Made by a program: the position numbers and the translations under genes | In this document: positions 23,456-34,002 of the stretch, piece after piece | Numbering within the stretch: the stretch's first letter is position 1 | Layout: every line of letters starts with the position of its first letter | Origin: Elephas maximus indicus | Lineage: Eukaryota > Chordata > Mammalia > Proboscidea > Elephantidae | Assembly: GCF_024166365.1 (NCBI RefSeq) | Contig: NW_026060237.1 | Span: 1,922,001-1,986,000, forward strand | Direction: 5' to 3' | Length of the DNA stretch: 64,000 nt | Notes under the pieces: generated by a model | The model's input: the letters and a program-made list of their open reading frames with translations, nothing else | Told to the model about the DNA's origin: nothing | The model's database searches: none

Positions 23456-23910
23456 TCCAGCACCCATCTGTTCAGTGCGTTGTACTGTGGTGTCTTGTGT
23501 GTTGCTGTGATGCTGAAAGCCACAGCACTGGTATTTCCAATACCAGCAGGGTCACCCGTGGTGGACAGGTTTCAGCAGAGCTTCTAGACTAAGACAGACT
23601 AGGAAGAAAGGCCTGGTGAGCTACTTCTGAAAATCAGCCAATGAAAAGCAGATGGATCACAACAGAACTTTGGCCAACTAGCTTGCTTTAGACACATCAT
23701 CAGGAGGGATCAATGGCTGAAGGACAGCATTGTGTTTGGTAAAGCAAAGGGCCAGCAAGAGTGCGGGAGGCCCTTGGTGAGATGGATTGTCACAACAGCT
23801 GCAAGGATGGACTTGCAAATGCCAGTGATCATGAGGATGACTCAGAACCAGGCAGCATGTTTTTCTGCTGTGCAGAAGATCTCACTGAGTTGGAGTCAGC
23901 TCAAGGGTGG
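23456..23910 (+). mobile_element. Composite RTE-derived element (RTE 5' end fused to RTE 3' end)
   Basis: It starts with RTE 5' leader ('gtgttgctgtgatgctg', 'taccagcagggtcaccc', 'agactaggaagaaagg'). After 'tggatcacaacagaac' it switches to the RTE C-terminal coding region ('gacacatcatcaggagg', 'gatggattgtcacaac') and ends in the RTE tail. The central endonuclease and RT portions are absent. Frames of 158 and 172 aa crossing it run into the following microsatellite and are artefacts. Confidence 0.8.
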
Positions 23911-23937
23911 GTATCTGTATCTCCTACCTTCCTACCT

Positions 23938-24112
23938 AACCGTGCATCCATGCATCTATCCATGCACCCATCCATCCATAATACACACGTATATCAATCC
24001 ATCTGTCCATCCATCCATCCACCTGTACACTATCTACCTATCATCCATCCGTGCATCCTTCCATCTTTCCATCCGTCCGTCTGTCCATCTATCTATCCAT
24101 CCATATATCTGC
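23938..24112. repeat. (CATC)n tetranucleotide microsatellite
   Basis: Imperfect ccatccatccat / tatctatc / ccgtccgt units, directly after the RTE tail. Its lack of stops extends the neighbouring frames. Confidence 0.9.
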
Positions 24113-24463
24113 CTAACATGTATCTGTATACCAAACTATACAGTCATGATAGACAGGCTTTATCAAGAGACAGGATTCAGGATTTATATATATCCACTGG
24201 CACTTTAATTACGGAGTACCTTTTCAGATCTATGACACTTTTTTCTCTAAGAAATATTTGTTCTACTGAAGGACAATAATGATATGTTATCTGGCAGTAT
24301 CTCCTTCTTGGGCAGAATTCATGGTTAACCAGGAAGGGGCTTGGTATGGTGTTCCTGAGCTGGCTTCATTTCTTATTTGCATTGAAGATGAAGTTTTCTT
24401 TCACTTACTTTTTGACAGAGGAGTTGAAGTAAAACGTGTCCTTACCATATTTGACAAGAATTA
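24113..24463. other. Unique interval
   Basis: Includes part of an 85-aa frame (24279-24536) whose 3' part is SINE. Nothing else is recognised. Confidence 0.35.
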
Positions 24464-24665
24464 TGTTGTTGTTGTTAGTTGCCCTGGAGTCGATTCTGAC
24501 TCATGTCCGTGTGTGCAGAGTAGAACTGCTCCATAGTGTTTCCAATGGCTGTGACTTTTCAGAAGCAGATAACCAGGCTTGTCATCTGATGCACCTTGGG
24601 TGAGTTTAAATCGCCAACCTTCCAACTAGTAGGGGGGCTTAACCTTTTGTGCCACAAAGGGACTC
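24464..24665 (-). mobile_element. Afrotherian SINE, long type
   Basis: Tail (GTT)n then 'gtcgattctgactcatg' on the left; head 'ttttgtgccacaaaggg' on the right. Confidence 0.85.
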
Positions 24666-25003
24666 CTAAATAAGAATACTGGACACATTCAATCTACAAT
24701 ATTCAGGTTAAAAGAAATCCTGTAAAAGCTTGACCTTTAGCTCCCAGGGGTCAATTTCAAGTGGTTAAAAAATTTATACAAGAAATATTCTCAAGAATAA
24801 ACTACGAGGCTGTGATTTTGCTAAGTTCTGCGTATGCATCCAGGAATAATAGAGCAAGGCCCCTGCCATTGCAGTTTTATGACATCATCCTCACAAATTC
24901 TAATACCCCTTATTTCTAACAGAATTAGCTTTTTAAACCAATTTGAAACTCTGGGCACAAAATACCTCCCTTCACTTGAAATAGGATTCTTCCTTGAGAG
25001 GGC
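24666..25003. other. Unique interval
   Basis: Nothing recognised; no open frame of note. Confidence 0.35.
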
Positions 25004-25300
25004 AGTGGTGGTTCAGTGGTAGAATTCTCACCTTCCATGCAGGAGACCTGGGTTTGATTACCAGACAGTGAACCTCGGGGTAACCATCACAGGATTTCAA
25101 ATACCAGTCGGGTCACTCGTGATGGACAGGTTTCAGTGAAGCTTTCAGACTAAGACAGACTAGGGAGAAAGGCCTGGTGATCTACTGAAAATCAGCCAAT
25201 GAAAATCCCGTGGATCACAATGGTCTGATCCCATTGTACATACAGTGGCCATGAGTCAAGGGCCAACTCAAAGGCAGATAATAACAACAACAATATTTGA
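25004..25300 (+). mobile_element. Composite SINE: tRNA-Gly-like head with RTE-derived body
   Basis: The first ~70 bp ('gtggttcagtggtagaattc', then 'gggtttgattacc') closely resemble tRNA-Gly(GCC), including A-box- and B-box-like sequence. Then 'aggatttcaaataccag' switches to the RTE 5' leader, and 'ggccatgagtcaagggcc' to the RTE tail ending in AACAACAAC. A second copy lies at 48658-48955 on the other strand. The head would supply an internal pol III promoter; the tail would recruit RTE protein. Confidence 0.85.
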
Positions 25301-25319
25301 GGAGTCCCAGCTACTTTTA

Positions 25320-25480
25320 TGGAGACCTGAAGGCACAGTGGTTAAGAGCTATGGCTGCTAACCAAAAGATTGGCAGTTCGAATCCACCAGCTCCTCCTTG
25401 GAAACCCTATGGGGCAGCTCTACTTTGTTCTATAGGGTCCCTATGAGTCAGAACTGACTCCATGACATCAACCAACAACC
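25320..25480 (+). mobile_element. Afrotherian SINE, short type
   Basis: Well preserved: 'ggcacagtggttaagagc' A-box region, 'ggcagttcgaatccacc' B-box, 'ccctatggggcagctctac' body and 'ccctatgagtcagaactg' tail, then AAC-rich. Confidence 0.93.
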
Positions 25481-25689
25481 AACAACAACATCTTGTCTGC
25501 CCTATTGAGGGAGACAGACCAAAAAGGGAAAAAAAGGGTGGGGGGAGATATACAGTATAGAGTATGTTAGAAAGAAAAAAGTTCTAAAGGTAAACAAAAA
25601 GAAAGCAGGGAAGGTAGGTATGATATACTTGTTGGGGTGGGGAGATGCCTTGGGAAGCTTTACTGAGAAGGGCCTTTAAAAACATTGTT

Positions 25690-25860
25690 ATAAAAATGTA
25701 GAGAAGAAACCATTTGCCATTTCAACATTTTTCATGTATACAATTCGGTGAGACCAAATACATCAGTCATGTTGTGCCACCATCACCAATATCCATTGCC
25801 AGATTTTCCTTCATCATAAACAGAGACTCAGTGCTTTGAAAACAATGTCGACCCCTTCTT
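25690..25860 (-). mobile_element. Old L1 3' UTR fragment
   Basis: 'catttttcatgtatacaatt' and 'tgtgccaccatcaccaat' resemble the reverse of ancient mammalian L1 3' ends. Named from memory only. Confidence 0.5.
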
Positions 25861-26187
25861 CCCTTCTAGTGTCTTTTGGGTAAAGATTGGAGGAAACGCC
25901 AATGCAATCTTGAGGTAGGTCAGGACTTGGGGTCCAGAAAATGCGTGGAAACTGAGAAAGGTAAGAGTTCCTCTGATGTTGTGAGCAGAGCAGTAAAATT
26001 TTCTGACATGTTTTCCAAATTTTTTAAAAGTCCTCAGCCACTCCCTGGTGCCTTCAGGATAAAGCTCACAATTCTAAATGTGCCCACCAACCTCTTCCAT
26101 CTTCCGACTTTGAAGTTATGATAAAATAAATGGATGTGTAGAACTTCGTAGATATATATAGGAAAAGGTGGCTTATTCTATGTATGG
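25861..26187. other. Unique interval
   Basis: Nothing recognised with confidence. Confidence 0.35.
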
Positions 26188-26396
26188 AAGTCCTTGGGTG
26201 GTACAGTTAGTTAACACGCTTGATTGCTAACAGAAAGGTTGGCGGTTCGAATCTACCTAGAGGCACCTCAGAAGAAAGGCCTGGTGATCTACTTTTAAAA
26301 TATCAGCCATTGAAACCCTGTGGTGCACCGTTCTACACGGATACACCTGGGTGGCCATGAGTTAGGGTCAACTTGACAGCAACTGGTACTAGTACT
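26188..26396 (+). mobile_element. Afrotherian SINE, long type
   Basis: Head 'cttgggtggtacagttag', B-box 'ggcggttcgaatctacc', middle 'agaagaaaggcctggtg', tail 'ggccatgagttagggtcaac'. Confidence 0.92.
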
Positions 26397-26397
26397 G

Positions 26398-26525
26398 GTC
26401 ATCAAGTAACCCTACAGGACAGAGTAAAACTGCCCCACAGGGTTTCCAAAAAGCACCTGGTAGATTCAAACTGTCAACTTTTCAGTTAGCAGCTGAGCTC
26501 TTAACCACTGTGCCAACAGGGCTCC
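26398..26525 (-). mobile_element. Afrotherian SINE, short type
   Basis: Tail side 'accctacaggacagagtaa', then 'agcagctgagctcttaacca' and 'tgccaacagggctccc'. It abuts the preceding + copy tail to tail. Confidence 0.9.
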
Positions 26526-26595
26526 CTTACATTATGTAGATGTTTTTTATTTCTACAGGAAAATCTATAAGCATTTTCTTTTCCTTTAACAAATA

Positions 26596-26660
26596 TTTTT
26601 GTATGTATGTATGTTTCTTCTATATATGTATGTATACAAGTATTTTTCTATGTATTTATT
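26596..26660. repeat. (TATG)n-rich simple sequence
   Basis: Runs of tatgtatg and tatgtata just left of a SINE. Confidence 0.7.
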
Positions 26661-26665
26661 CATGG

Positions 26666-26820
26666 GAGCCCTGGTGGCACAGTGGTTAAGAGCTCTGCTG
26701 CGAACCAAAAGGTAGGCAGTTTGAATCCACCAGGCTCTCCTTGGAAACCCCATGGGGTAGTTCTACTCTGTTCTATAGGGTAGCTATGAGTCCAAATCAA
26801 TTTGGCGGCAATGGTGTTTA
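26666..26820 (+). mobile_element. Afrotherian SINE, short type
   Basis: 'gggagccctggtggcacagt' start, 'ctccttggaaaccccatggg' body, 'agctatgagtccaaatc' tail, then 'ggcggcaatggtg'. Confidence 0.93.
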
Positions 26821-27107
26821 TTCATGGGCTTACTCTTTTCACCCATGGTGGCCTGAAGTCCCAGTGGGCTGGCCCCTAACTCATGTTATGAAGCTTGAAT
26901 AACCCTTAAGCAAAAATATGAATATAATAGCATAAAAAGGAGAGCTTGGTGCAATTAATTACAGATTTAAAATACCTGAAATGCTAGCTATTGAAGTTTT
27001 ACCAGTTCATTAAAAAAAAACAAAAAACAGAAACCTATCACCGAATTCATGGGTTTATTCCACCAAATTAAACAACGACTTGAAATTAGAAAGTCTAGAG
27101 AGAAAAA
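26821..27107. other. Unique interval
   Basis: Contains an A-rich run near 27013. Nothing else is seen. Confidence 0.35.
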
Positions 27108-27310
27108 AGGAGCCCTTGTGGCTCAGTGGCTAAGCACTCAGCTGCCAACTGAAAGGTCTGCAGTTGGAGCCCACCAGCCGCTCTGTGGGAGAAAGATGTG
27201 GCAGTCCGCTTCTTTAAGGATTACAGCCTTGGAAACTCTATGGGGCAGTTCTACTCTGTCCTATAGGGCCGCTAGGAGTCAGAATTGACTTGATGGTGAT
27301 GGGCTTGGTT
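27108..27310 (+). mobile_element. Afrotherian SINE, long type with 'gattacagcc' middle
   Basis: Start 'gagcccttgtggctcagtgg', middle 'aaggattacagccttgg', tail 'gccgctaggagtcagaattg'. This third sub-type keeps the short-type body but carries an insert after the B-box. Confidence 0.92.
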
Positions 27311-27522
27311 TCTTGGGTGGCACAAACAATTAAGCATTCAACTACTAGCCACAAGGGTCGAGATCCAAGCCCACCCAGAGGCACCTTGGAAGAAAGGTCT
27401 GCTGATCTGTATCTGAAAGGTCATACTGTTGAAAACCTCATGGAGCACACTTCTACTCTGGCAGACAAGGGGTTGCCTCTACTGAGAGTCAACTTGAAGG
27501 CAGCTCACAACAACAGAAAGGA
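27311..27522 (+). mobile_element. Afrotherian SINE, long type, in tandem
   Basis: Directly follows the previous SINE in the same orientation: 'cttgggtggcacaaac', 'agaggcaccttggaagaaag', tail 'gagagtcaacttgaaggc' and AAC-rich end. It probably inserted in the tail of its neighbour. Confidence 0.9.
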
Positions 27523-27914
27523 AAATTGTTCATCTCAATAGATAGAGGACTACATACACGAAAATTAGATCACTGTTTCCTGCATTTCTTAAAAAAGGGT
27601 ATAAAACATACAGAAAGCTAGGAAGAAAAACATAGGGCTTTGACATGATGGAGATTATTGATCTCATACCCAAAGCTAAATAACAGTGGGTAAAATGGAG
27701 GTGAGCTTATAAAACCAAGAAGGAACAGCGATGCCCCCTACCTATATGATTACTGGACATTGTGCATGATAAACTCAGAGCTGAAGCAGAAAGAAAAGGT
27801 ACAAATACTGGAAATGACAAGGCAGAATGAGATTTATTGGCAGATGCTATGACTGTCTGCCTGACAGCAAGAGGATCTACTATCAGACGGTGGAGCAAAT
27901 GGATTATTTCCAAA
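27523..27914. other. Unique interval
   Basis: Nothing recognised. The right boundary with RTE DNA is uncertain. Confidence 0.3.
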
Positions 27915-28605
27915 ATGAAAGTGAAGGGGGCTTGAAGCACTTACTGATGAAGATCAAAAACTAAAGCCTTCAGGATGGATTACACCACTACATAAAGAAA
28001 GCAAAAATCCTCACACCTGGATCAATTAAGGAACATCATGGTCAACAGAGAAAAGATTGAAGTTGGCAACGATTTCATTTTACTTGGATCCACAATCAAC
28101 AGCCGTGGAAGCAGCAGTCAGGAAATCAAAAGATGCATTGCATTGGGCAAATGTGCTGCAAAAGACCTCTTTAAAGTGTTAAAAAGCAAAGCTGTCACTT
28201 TGAGGACTGAGGTGCACCTGACCAAGCCATGGTAATTCAGTCACTTCAGATGCCTGTGAAAGCTGGACGGTGAATAAGGAAGAATGAAGAAGAATCGACA
28301 CCTTTGAATTATGGTTACTATACATATATTGAAACAGAGCCCTGGTGGTGCAGTGGTTTAGCATTCAGCTGCTAACCTAAAGGTCAGCAGTTTGAATCTA
28401 CCAGCTGCTCCTTGGAAATCCTATGGGGCAGTTCTACTCTGTCTTATGGGATCACTATGAGTCAGAATCGACTTGACAGCAATGATTTTGGTTTTGGGTT
28501 TATATATATATAGACTGTACCGTGGACTGCCAGAAGAAAAAAGAAATATGATTTGGAAGAAGTACAGCCAGAGTACTCCTTAGAAGGGGTGCTCTCTGTG
28601 GGAGA
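27915..28605 (+). mobile_element. RTE LINE fragment (RT C-terminal region), split by a SINE
   Basis: The portion after YADD is present ('cttactgatgaagatcaaaa', 'tttacttggatccacaatc', 'aaaagatgcattgcattggg'). A 65-aa stretch at 28038-28235 reads EKIEVGNDFILLGSTINSRG. The element breaks at about 28336 for a SINE and resumes at about 28510 ('actgccagaagaaaaa', 'agaagtacagccagag'). Both ends are truncated. Confidence 0.88.
28337..28503 (+). mobile_element. Afrotherian SINE, short type, nested in RTE
   Basis: 'gagccctggtggtgcagtgg' to 'cactatgagtcagaatcg' and a 'ggttttgggttt' end. It sits inside RTE text, so it is younger than that RTE copy. Confidence 0.92.
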
Positions 28606-28957
28606 TGGTGTCTATCAGCCTGTAAATTTGTTTATTATACCACAAAGGACCCTTCTGCCAGCTCCTCCTCCAGGGTTGGGGGGTCGGGTGATGGAATCTG
28701 TTCTTTGTTCTAGCAGCCACAGGAGGCATTGAAGGCTGTATACAGGGAATTGATGCAATCCTATTTGTGTTTTACAGAATTCTCCCTGACTACAGAGAGA
28801 AGAATGGCTTACAGGAATAAATGTCTGGAGTTTGGGAGGCTACTGAGGTAAAAGTGTTTGCTCTAAAAAAAAAAAAAAAAAAATTAACGAGCTCTATCCT
28901 AAGTATGAAAAATAAGAATGAAGGTTTTCAGCTAAGTGCCTCTGAAGTCCTATCATT
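28606..28957. other. Unique interval with a poly(A) run
   Basis: A run of about 19 A at 28865-28883. No element is clearly associated. Confidence 0.35.
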
Positions 28958-29152
28958 GTTGTTAGGGGTCATCAAGTTGATCCCAACTCACAGCCACCCC
29001 ATGTGACAGAGCAGAACTGCCCCGCAGGGTTTTCTTGGCTGTAATCTTTACATAAGCAGAATGCCAGGTCTTTTCCCCATGGAGATCCTGATGGGTTCCA
29101 ACTGTTGACCTTTTGGTTAGCAGCCGAGCCCTTAGCCTGCTCCACCGTGCTT
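28958..29152 (-). mobile_element. Afrotherian SINE
   Basis: (GTT)n-type tail, 'gatcccaactcacagcc', 'gtttacataagcagaatgcc'-like middle and 'ttggttagcagccgagccc' head on the right. Confidence 0.87.
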
Positions 29153-29334
29153 ACGAAAAACATCACAGGGGGAGGGCTCAGCCAGCCAACAAGAGCAACA
29201 GGTATGCATTGTTTGCATAAAAATATGGTATGCATGGATATACATATTATATAGATTTTCATATATATGGTGTGGAGGTGTGTGACTGTATGATTTCTGA
29301 TTTGGGGGATGATCATATGGTTTATGAAGCCACA

Positions 29335-29841
29335 TGTCATGCATTGAATTGTGTGCCCCGAAAACAGTGCATCAATTTGGCTAGGCCATGATTCCCAGTA
29401 TTGGGTGACTGTCCACTGTTTTGTCATCTGTCATGATTTTCCTGTATGTAAATCCTGTCACTATGGTGTTAATCAGGTGGATTAGTGGCAGTTACGTTGA
29501 TGAGACCTACAAGATTAGATTGTCTTGAGCCAATTTCTTTTGAGAGATAGAACAGAGAAGTGAGTAGACAGACACAGGGTCCCCAGACCACCAAGTAACA
29601 AGAGGTAGGAGAAGAACAGGCATCCTTTGGACCTGAGGTCCCTGCATTGAGAAGCTCCTAGATTAGGGGAAGATTGACGACAGGACCTTCCTCCAGAGCC
29701 GACAGAGAGAAAGCCTTCCCCTGGAACTGGTGCCCTGAGGTTGGACTTCTAGCCTACGAAACCGTGAGGCAATAAATTTCTGTTTGATAAATCCATCCAC
29801 TTGTGGTATTTCTGTTATAGCAGCACTACATTACCAAGACA
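29335..29841 (+). mobile_element. MaLR-like solo LTR (about 507 bp)
   Basis: It begins TGTCATGCATTGAATTG and ends ACCAAGACA, giving TG...CA termini. A polyadenylation signal AATAAA lies near 29770, followed by 'tccacttgtggtatttctg' and 'tatagcagcac'. Length and termini fit a retroviral LTR; the start and end resemble the ERVL-MaLR group as I remember it. Flanks 'ccaca' and 'tcaca' may be a diverged 5-bp target duplication. No internal retroviral region is attached. Confidence 0.85.
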
Positions 29842-29934
29842 TCACACTATGCTCCTTCTTTATTCTTCTAGCTAATAACCCATTCATAAAGGCTCAGGAA
29901 GGCCTGGCTGGCAAAAACAATCACTGTGCTCGAC

Positions 29935-31802
29935 TTTTTTTTTTTTGATAAATTTTACTGTGCTTTAAGTGAAAGTTTACAAATCAAGTCAGTCTGTCAC
30001 ATATAAGCTTATATACACCTTACTCCATACTCCCACTTACTCTCCCCGTAATGAGTCAGCCCACTCCCTCCTTCCAGTCTCTCCTTTTGTGATGATCTTG
30101 CCAGTTTCTAACCCTCTCTACCCTCCTATCTCCCCTCCAGACAGGAGATGCCAACACAGTCTCAAGTGTCCACCTGATACAAGTAGCTCACTCTTCCTCA
30201 GCATCTCTTTTCAACACATTGTCCAGTCCCTTCCATGTCTGATGAGTTGTCTTTGGGAATGGTTCCTGTCCTGGGCCAACAGAAGGTTTGGGGGCCATGA
30301 CTGCCGGGATTCCTCTAGTCTCAGTCAGACCATGAAGTCTGGTCTTTTTTATGAGAATTTGGGGTCTGCATCCCACCGATCTCCTGCTCCCTCAGGGGTT
30401 CTCTGTTGTGCTCCCTGTTAGGGCAGTCATCGGTTGTGGCCAGGTACCATCTAGTTCTTCTGGTCTCAGGAAGATGTAAGTCTCTGGTTCATGTGGCCCT
30501 TTCTGTCTCTTGGGTTCATAGTTATCGTGTGACCTTGGTGTTCTTCAATCTCTTTGATCCAGGTAGGTTGAGACCAATTGATGCATCTTAGATGGCTGCT
30601 TGTTAGCATTTAAGACCCCAGATGCCACATTTCAAAGTGGGATGCAGAATGTTTTCATAATAGAATTATTTTGCCAATTGACTTAGAAGTCCCCTTAAGC
30701 CATAGTCCCCAAACCCCCATCCTTGCTCCGCTGATCTTTGAAGCATTCAGTTTATCCCGCAAACTTCTTTGCTTTTGGTCCAGTCCAGTTGAGCTGACCT
30801 TCCGTATATTGAGTATTGCCCTTCCCTTCACCTAAAGTAGTTCTTATCTACTAACTCATCAGTAAATAAACCTCTCCTGCCCTCCCTCCTTCCGCCCCTC
30901 GTAACCACAAAAGTCTGTGTTCTTTTCAATTTATACTATTTCTCAAGATCTTATAATAGTGGTCTTATACAATATTTATCCTTTTCCCACTGACTAATTT
31001 CACTCAGCATAATGCCTTCCCGCTTCCTCCATGTCATGAAATGTTTCACAGATTCCTCACTGCTCTTTATCGATGCGTAGTATTCCATCGTGAGAATATA
31101 CCACAATTTATTTAACCATTCATCCGTAGATGGACACCTTGGTTGCTTCCAGCTTTTTGCTATTGTAAACAGAGCTGCAATAAACATGGGTGTGCATACA
31201 TCTGTTTGTGTGAAGACTCTTATTTCTCTAGGGTATATTCGAGGAGTGGGATTTCTGGGTTGTATGGTAGTTTTATTTCTAACTGTTTAAGATAACGCCA
31301 GATAGATTTCCATAGTGGTTGTACCATTTTACATTCCCACCAGCAGTGTATAAGAGTTCCAATCTCTCCACAGCCTCTCCAACATTTATTATTTTGTGTT
31401 TTTTGGATTAATGCTAGCCTTGTTGGAGTGAGATGGAATCTCATCGTAGTTTCAATTTGCATTTCTCTAATGGCTAATGATGGAGAGCATTTTCTCATGT
31501 ATCTGTTAGTTGCCTGAATGTCTTCTTTAGTGAAGTGCGTGTTCATATCCTTCGCCCACTTTTTGATTGGGTTGTTTGTCTTTTTGTGGTTGAGTTTTAA
31601 CAGAATCCTATAGATTTTAGAGATCAGGCACTGGTCGGAGATGTCATAGCTGAAAATTCTTTCCTAATCTCTACGGGGTCTTTTTATTCTTTTGGTGAAG
31701 TCTTTAGATGAGCATAGGTGTTTGATTTTTAGGAGCTCCCAGTCATCTGGTTTCTCTTCGTCATTTTTGGTAATGTTTTGTATTCTGTTTATGCCTTGTA
31801 TT
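29935..31802 (-). mobile_element. L1 LINE, 5'-truncated
   Basis: The left end is a T run (the poly(A) tail) followed by the reverse of the 'cacttaaagcaca' 3' end. The 3' UTR extends to about 30940, then ORF2 C-terminal coding: 31187-30951 reads SWKQPRCPSTDEWLNKLWYI, and 31546-31220 holds the Cys-rich [18 protein letters not shown] motif. The element stops inside ORF2 at about 31802, where a SINE starts. Confidence 0.95.
30951..31546 (-). pseudogene. L1 ORF2 C-terminal remnant
   Basis: Two frames (31546-31220 and 31187-30951) carry the conserved ORF2p C-terminus: the [18 protein letters not shown] start, the CxxxC...HxxxC-type cysteine motif, and the STDEW and MEYY motifs. A frame break separates them near 31200. 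It is non-functional because it is truncated. Confidence 0.9.
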
Positions 31803-31995
31803 AGGGCTCCTAACTGTGCTTGACTTTTAACCTGAAGGTTTGTGATTTGAATCCACCCAGCAGCACCTCAGAAGAAAGGCCGAGAGATATGCTTCCATTA
31901 AGACTATAGCATAGAAAATCCTGTGGATCAATTCTACTCTATAACACATGGGTCACCATGAGTCAGAATTAACTCCATGGTAATGGGTTTGGCTC
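31803..31995 (+). mobile_element. Afrotherian SINE, long type
   Basis: Abuts the L1. 'gtgatttgaatccacccagc' B-box region, 'agaagaaaggccgagagat' middle, 'caccatgagtcagaatt' tail. Confidence 0.87.
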
Positions 31996-32214
31996 TTTGC
32001 TTTAAAATCCCAGAGGGGGAAAAAAATTCCTGAAGAACTATAGCCAGGATTTTCAGAATCATTTTATAAATTTAAGAGATGTTTTTCACATGGAGAAAAA
32101 ATTTGAGGATTTCAAATTGTTAAGGATTTCACACTCCAGTGATTTACCTTTCATTGGCACAAATGATGTAAGTTTTTCTCTATAAAAATATTAAAATGAT
32201 GTACATTGACTGTG

Positions 32215-32648
32215 ATGATTAAGGTTGTGTATCAACTTGGCTGAGCCGTGATTCCCGTCTGTCAGTTTGTCTTACTTTGGTGGTTTGAGTGTTGCTGTGA
32301 CGCTTGAAGCTATGCCAGCAAGTATTTCAAATACCGGCAGGGTCACCCGTGGTAGACAAACTTCAAGAACACTTCCGCGCTAGGACAGACTAGGAAAGAG
32401 ACCTGGTGACATGCTAACAAAAACCAGCCAGTGAAAATCTTAATGATCATAACAGAATATAGTTTGATATAGTGCTGGAAGATGAACCCCCTAGATTGGA
32501 AGGCACTCAAAATACACGGTGCCTATAACTAAAAATGACTTCAAACATACCAGTGATTGTGATACAACACCGGACAAGGCTACGCTTTACTCTGTTCTGT
32601 GTGGGGTCACCATGAGTTGGAGCCAACTCAATGGCAGCTAACAACAAT
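32215..32648 (+). mobile_element. Composite RTE-derived element
   Basis: RTE leader ('gtgttgctgtgacgcttg', 'taccggcagggtcaccc'), then 'gatatagtgctggaag' and 'ggaaggcactcaaaatacac', then a jump to the RTE 3' region and tail ('ggggtcaccatgagttgg', AACAACAA). The first ~50 bp ('gtgtatcaacttggctgag') look LTR-like, so a truncated LTR may sit at the front. Confidence 0.78.
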
Positions 32649-32755
32649 GATCATTTATTACCAAGGATATTGTTTTATGTATTTACTTTTTATTCATTAC
32701 ACAAGTATTTATTACGTATTACATACCCAAAAGTACTAGGTGGAGACTGGCTATA

Positions 32756-32970
32756 GGAGTCCCTGGGTTGTGAAAACAACTCAGTGATCAACTATTAGCC
32801 CAAAGGTTGGCTATTCAAACCCACTGAAAGGTATCTTTGAAGCAAGCCTGGGGATTTGCTCCCAAAAGGTCACAGCCTTGAAAACCCTATAAAGCAGCTC
32901 AGCTCTATTCTGCACTCATGGGGTCACCATGAGTCGGAATCCACTTGACAGCAACTGAGGACAACAAGGA
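32756..32970 (+). mobile_element. Afrotherian SINE, long type
   Basis: 'ggagtccctgggttgtgaaa', 'ttcaaacccactgaaagg', 'caccatgagtcggaatcc' and a tail with GACAACAAGG. Confidence 0.9.
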
Positions 32971-33657
32971 CAACAGTTTGGCTATGGCGCTACACTCATG
33001 GAAATGATCATGTGATGGGAAAGATAGAGCAAAAATAGATCATCAATGGGAACAGAAAGAGAAAAACAAGAACATCAGGAAAGGGTAGCTTAACTAGCAT
33101 TCTCTCAAAAGGCACTCCTCTTATTATAGACGTAGATGTCAGCACATCCAATGGACAACAGTAACTGATAGCCCTGCACATGAGCCTAAGGCTCAGCAAA
33201 TTCCCAGTACATCTTCCGATTTGTTGCAGAAATCTCAAATGATGAATGCACTCAGGACAAAACTGAGATTAATTTTAGTTTATAGCCCAGTAACTAATCT
33301 GTATTTATTTGTGAAAGAAAAAAAAAAACAAAATCAGAGGTTTTCAGCTTTTGTTTGGCTCTCAAAAGAGAGTGACTTTGAGTAAAAAGATGTAAAAGGG
33401 AATAATAGTAGAAGTAAGGTGACTTGAATGTCTTTTATTTGGGTGTTGGGCTTTAATTTTTTTTAACTTGCTTTTTAGTTACAAAAAGAAAAGCAATACA
33501 CCTACATGGCGGGGGGCTCAAAAGGAAAAACAGATATGCAATGAAGAATAAAACTCTGTGTTATACCAAGAAGTATTTTCATATTCTTCATACATTCTTA
33601 TTGTGTGTACACATGTTTGTAGTTGTATATTTTTGTGGATGTGTATGTATATATATC
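32971..33657. other. Unique interval
   Basis: A 76-aa minus frame at 33238-33008 is not recognisable. Near 33310 there is a short A run. Nothing else. Confidence 0.35.
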
Positions 33658-33973
33658 CACCACTTGTCTGTCTGTTTGTCTTACTGTGGTGGCTGGCATG
33701 TTGCTGTGATGCTGGAAGCTATGCCACTGGTATTTCAAATACCAGCAGGGTCACCCACGGTGGACATGTTTCAGTGGAGCTTCCAGGCTCAGACAGACTA
33801 GGAAGAAAGGCCTGATGGTCTGCTTCTGAAAAACAACCAAGGAAAATCCTATGGATCACAACAGAATGCTGTCCGATACAAAAATATACAATGGCTGTAA
33901 CAATGAACTCGAGATCACCAAGATGGCACAGGACTGGGCATCGTTTCATTTATTTGTACATGGAGTTGCCATT
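33658..33973 (+). mobile_element. Composite RTE-derived element
   Basis: Starts 'cttgtctgtctgtttgtc' then 'tgttgctgtgatgctgg' and 'taccagcagggtcaccc'. After 'gatcacaacagaatgctg' it crosses to the RTE 3' region ('atggctgtaacaatgaac', 'gatggcacaggactggg'). Same architecture as 23456, 32215 and 43855. Confidence 0.82.
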
Positions 33974-34002
33974 TACAATATACACACATACATGTATATA
34001 CA

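Noticed and set aside
23938-24112. CRISPR-like or other regularly spaced array
   Set aside because: A tetranucleotide microsatellite with no unique spacers, in a mammalian context.
23732-24279. 158- and 172-aa frames with His/Pro/Ser-rich ends
   Set aside because: They start in an RTE-derived element and run through a CATC microsatellite.
25004-25075. Functional tRNA-Gly gene
   Set aside because: The tRNA-like part lacks a well-paired acceptor end, has changes in the stems and continues into an RTE-derived SINE body.
28972-29427. 151-aa minus frame
   Set aside because: Spans a SINE and the start of an LTR; no coding evidence.
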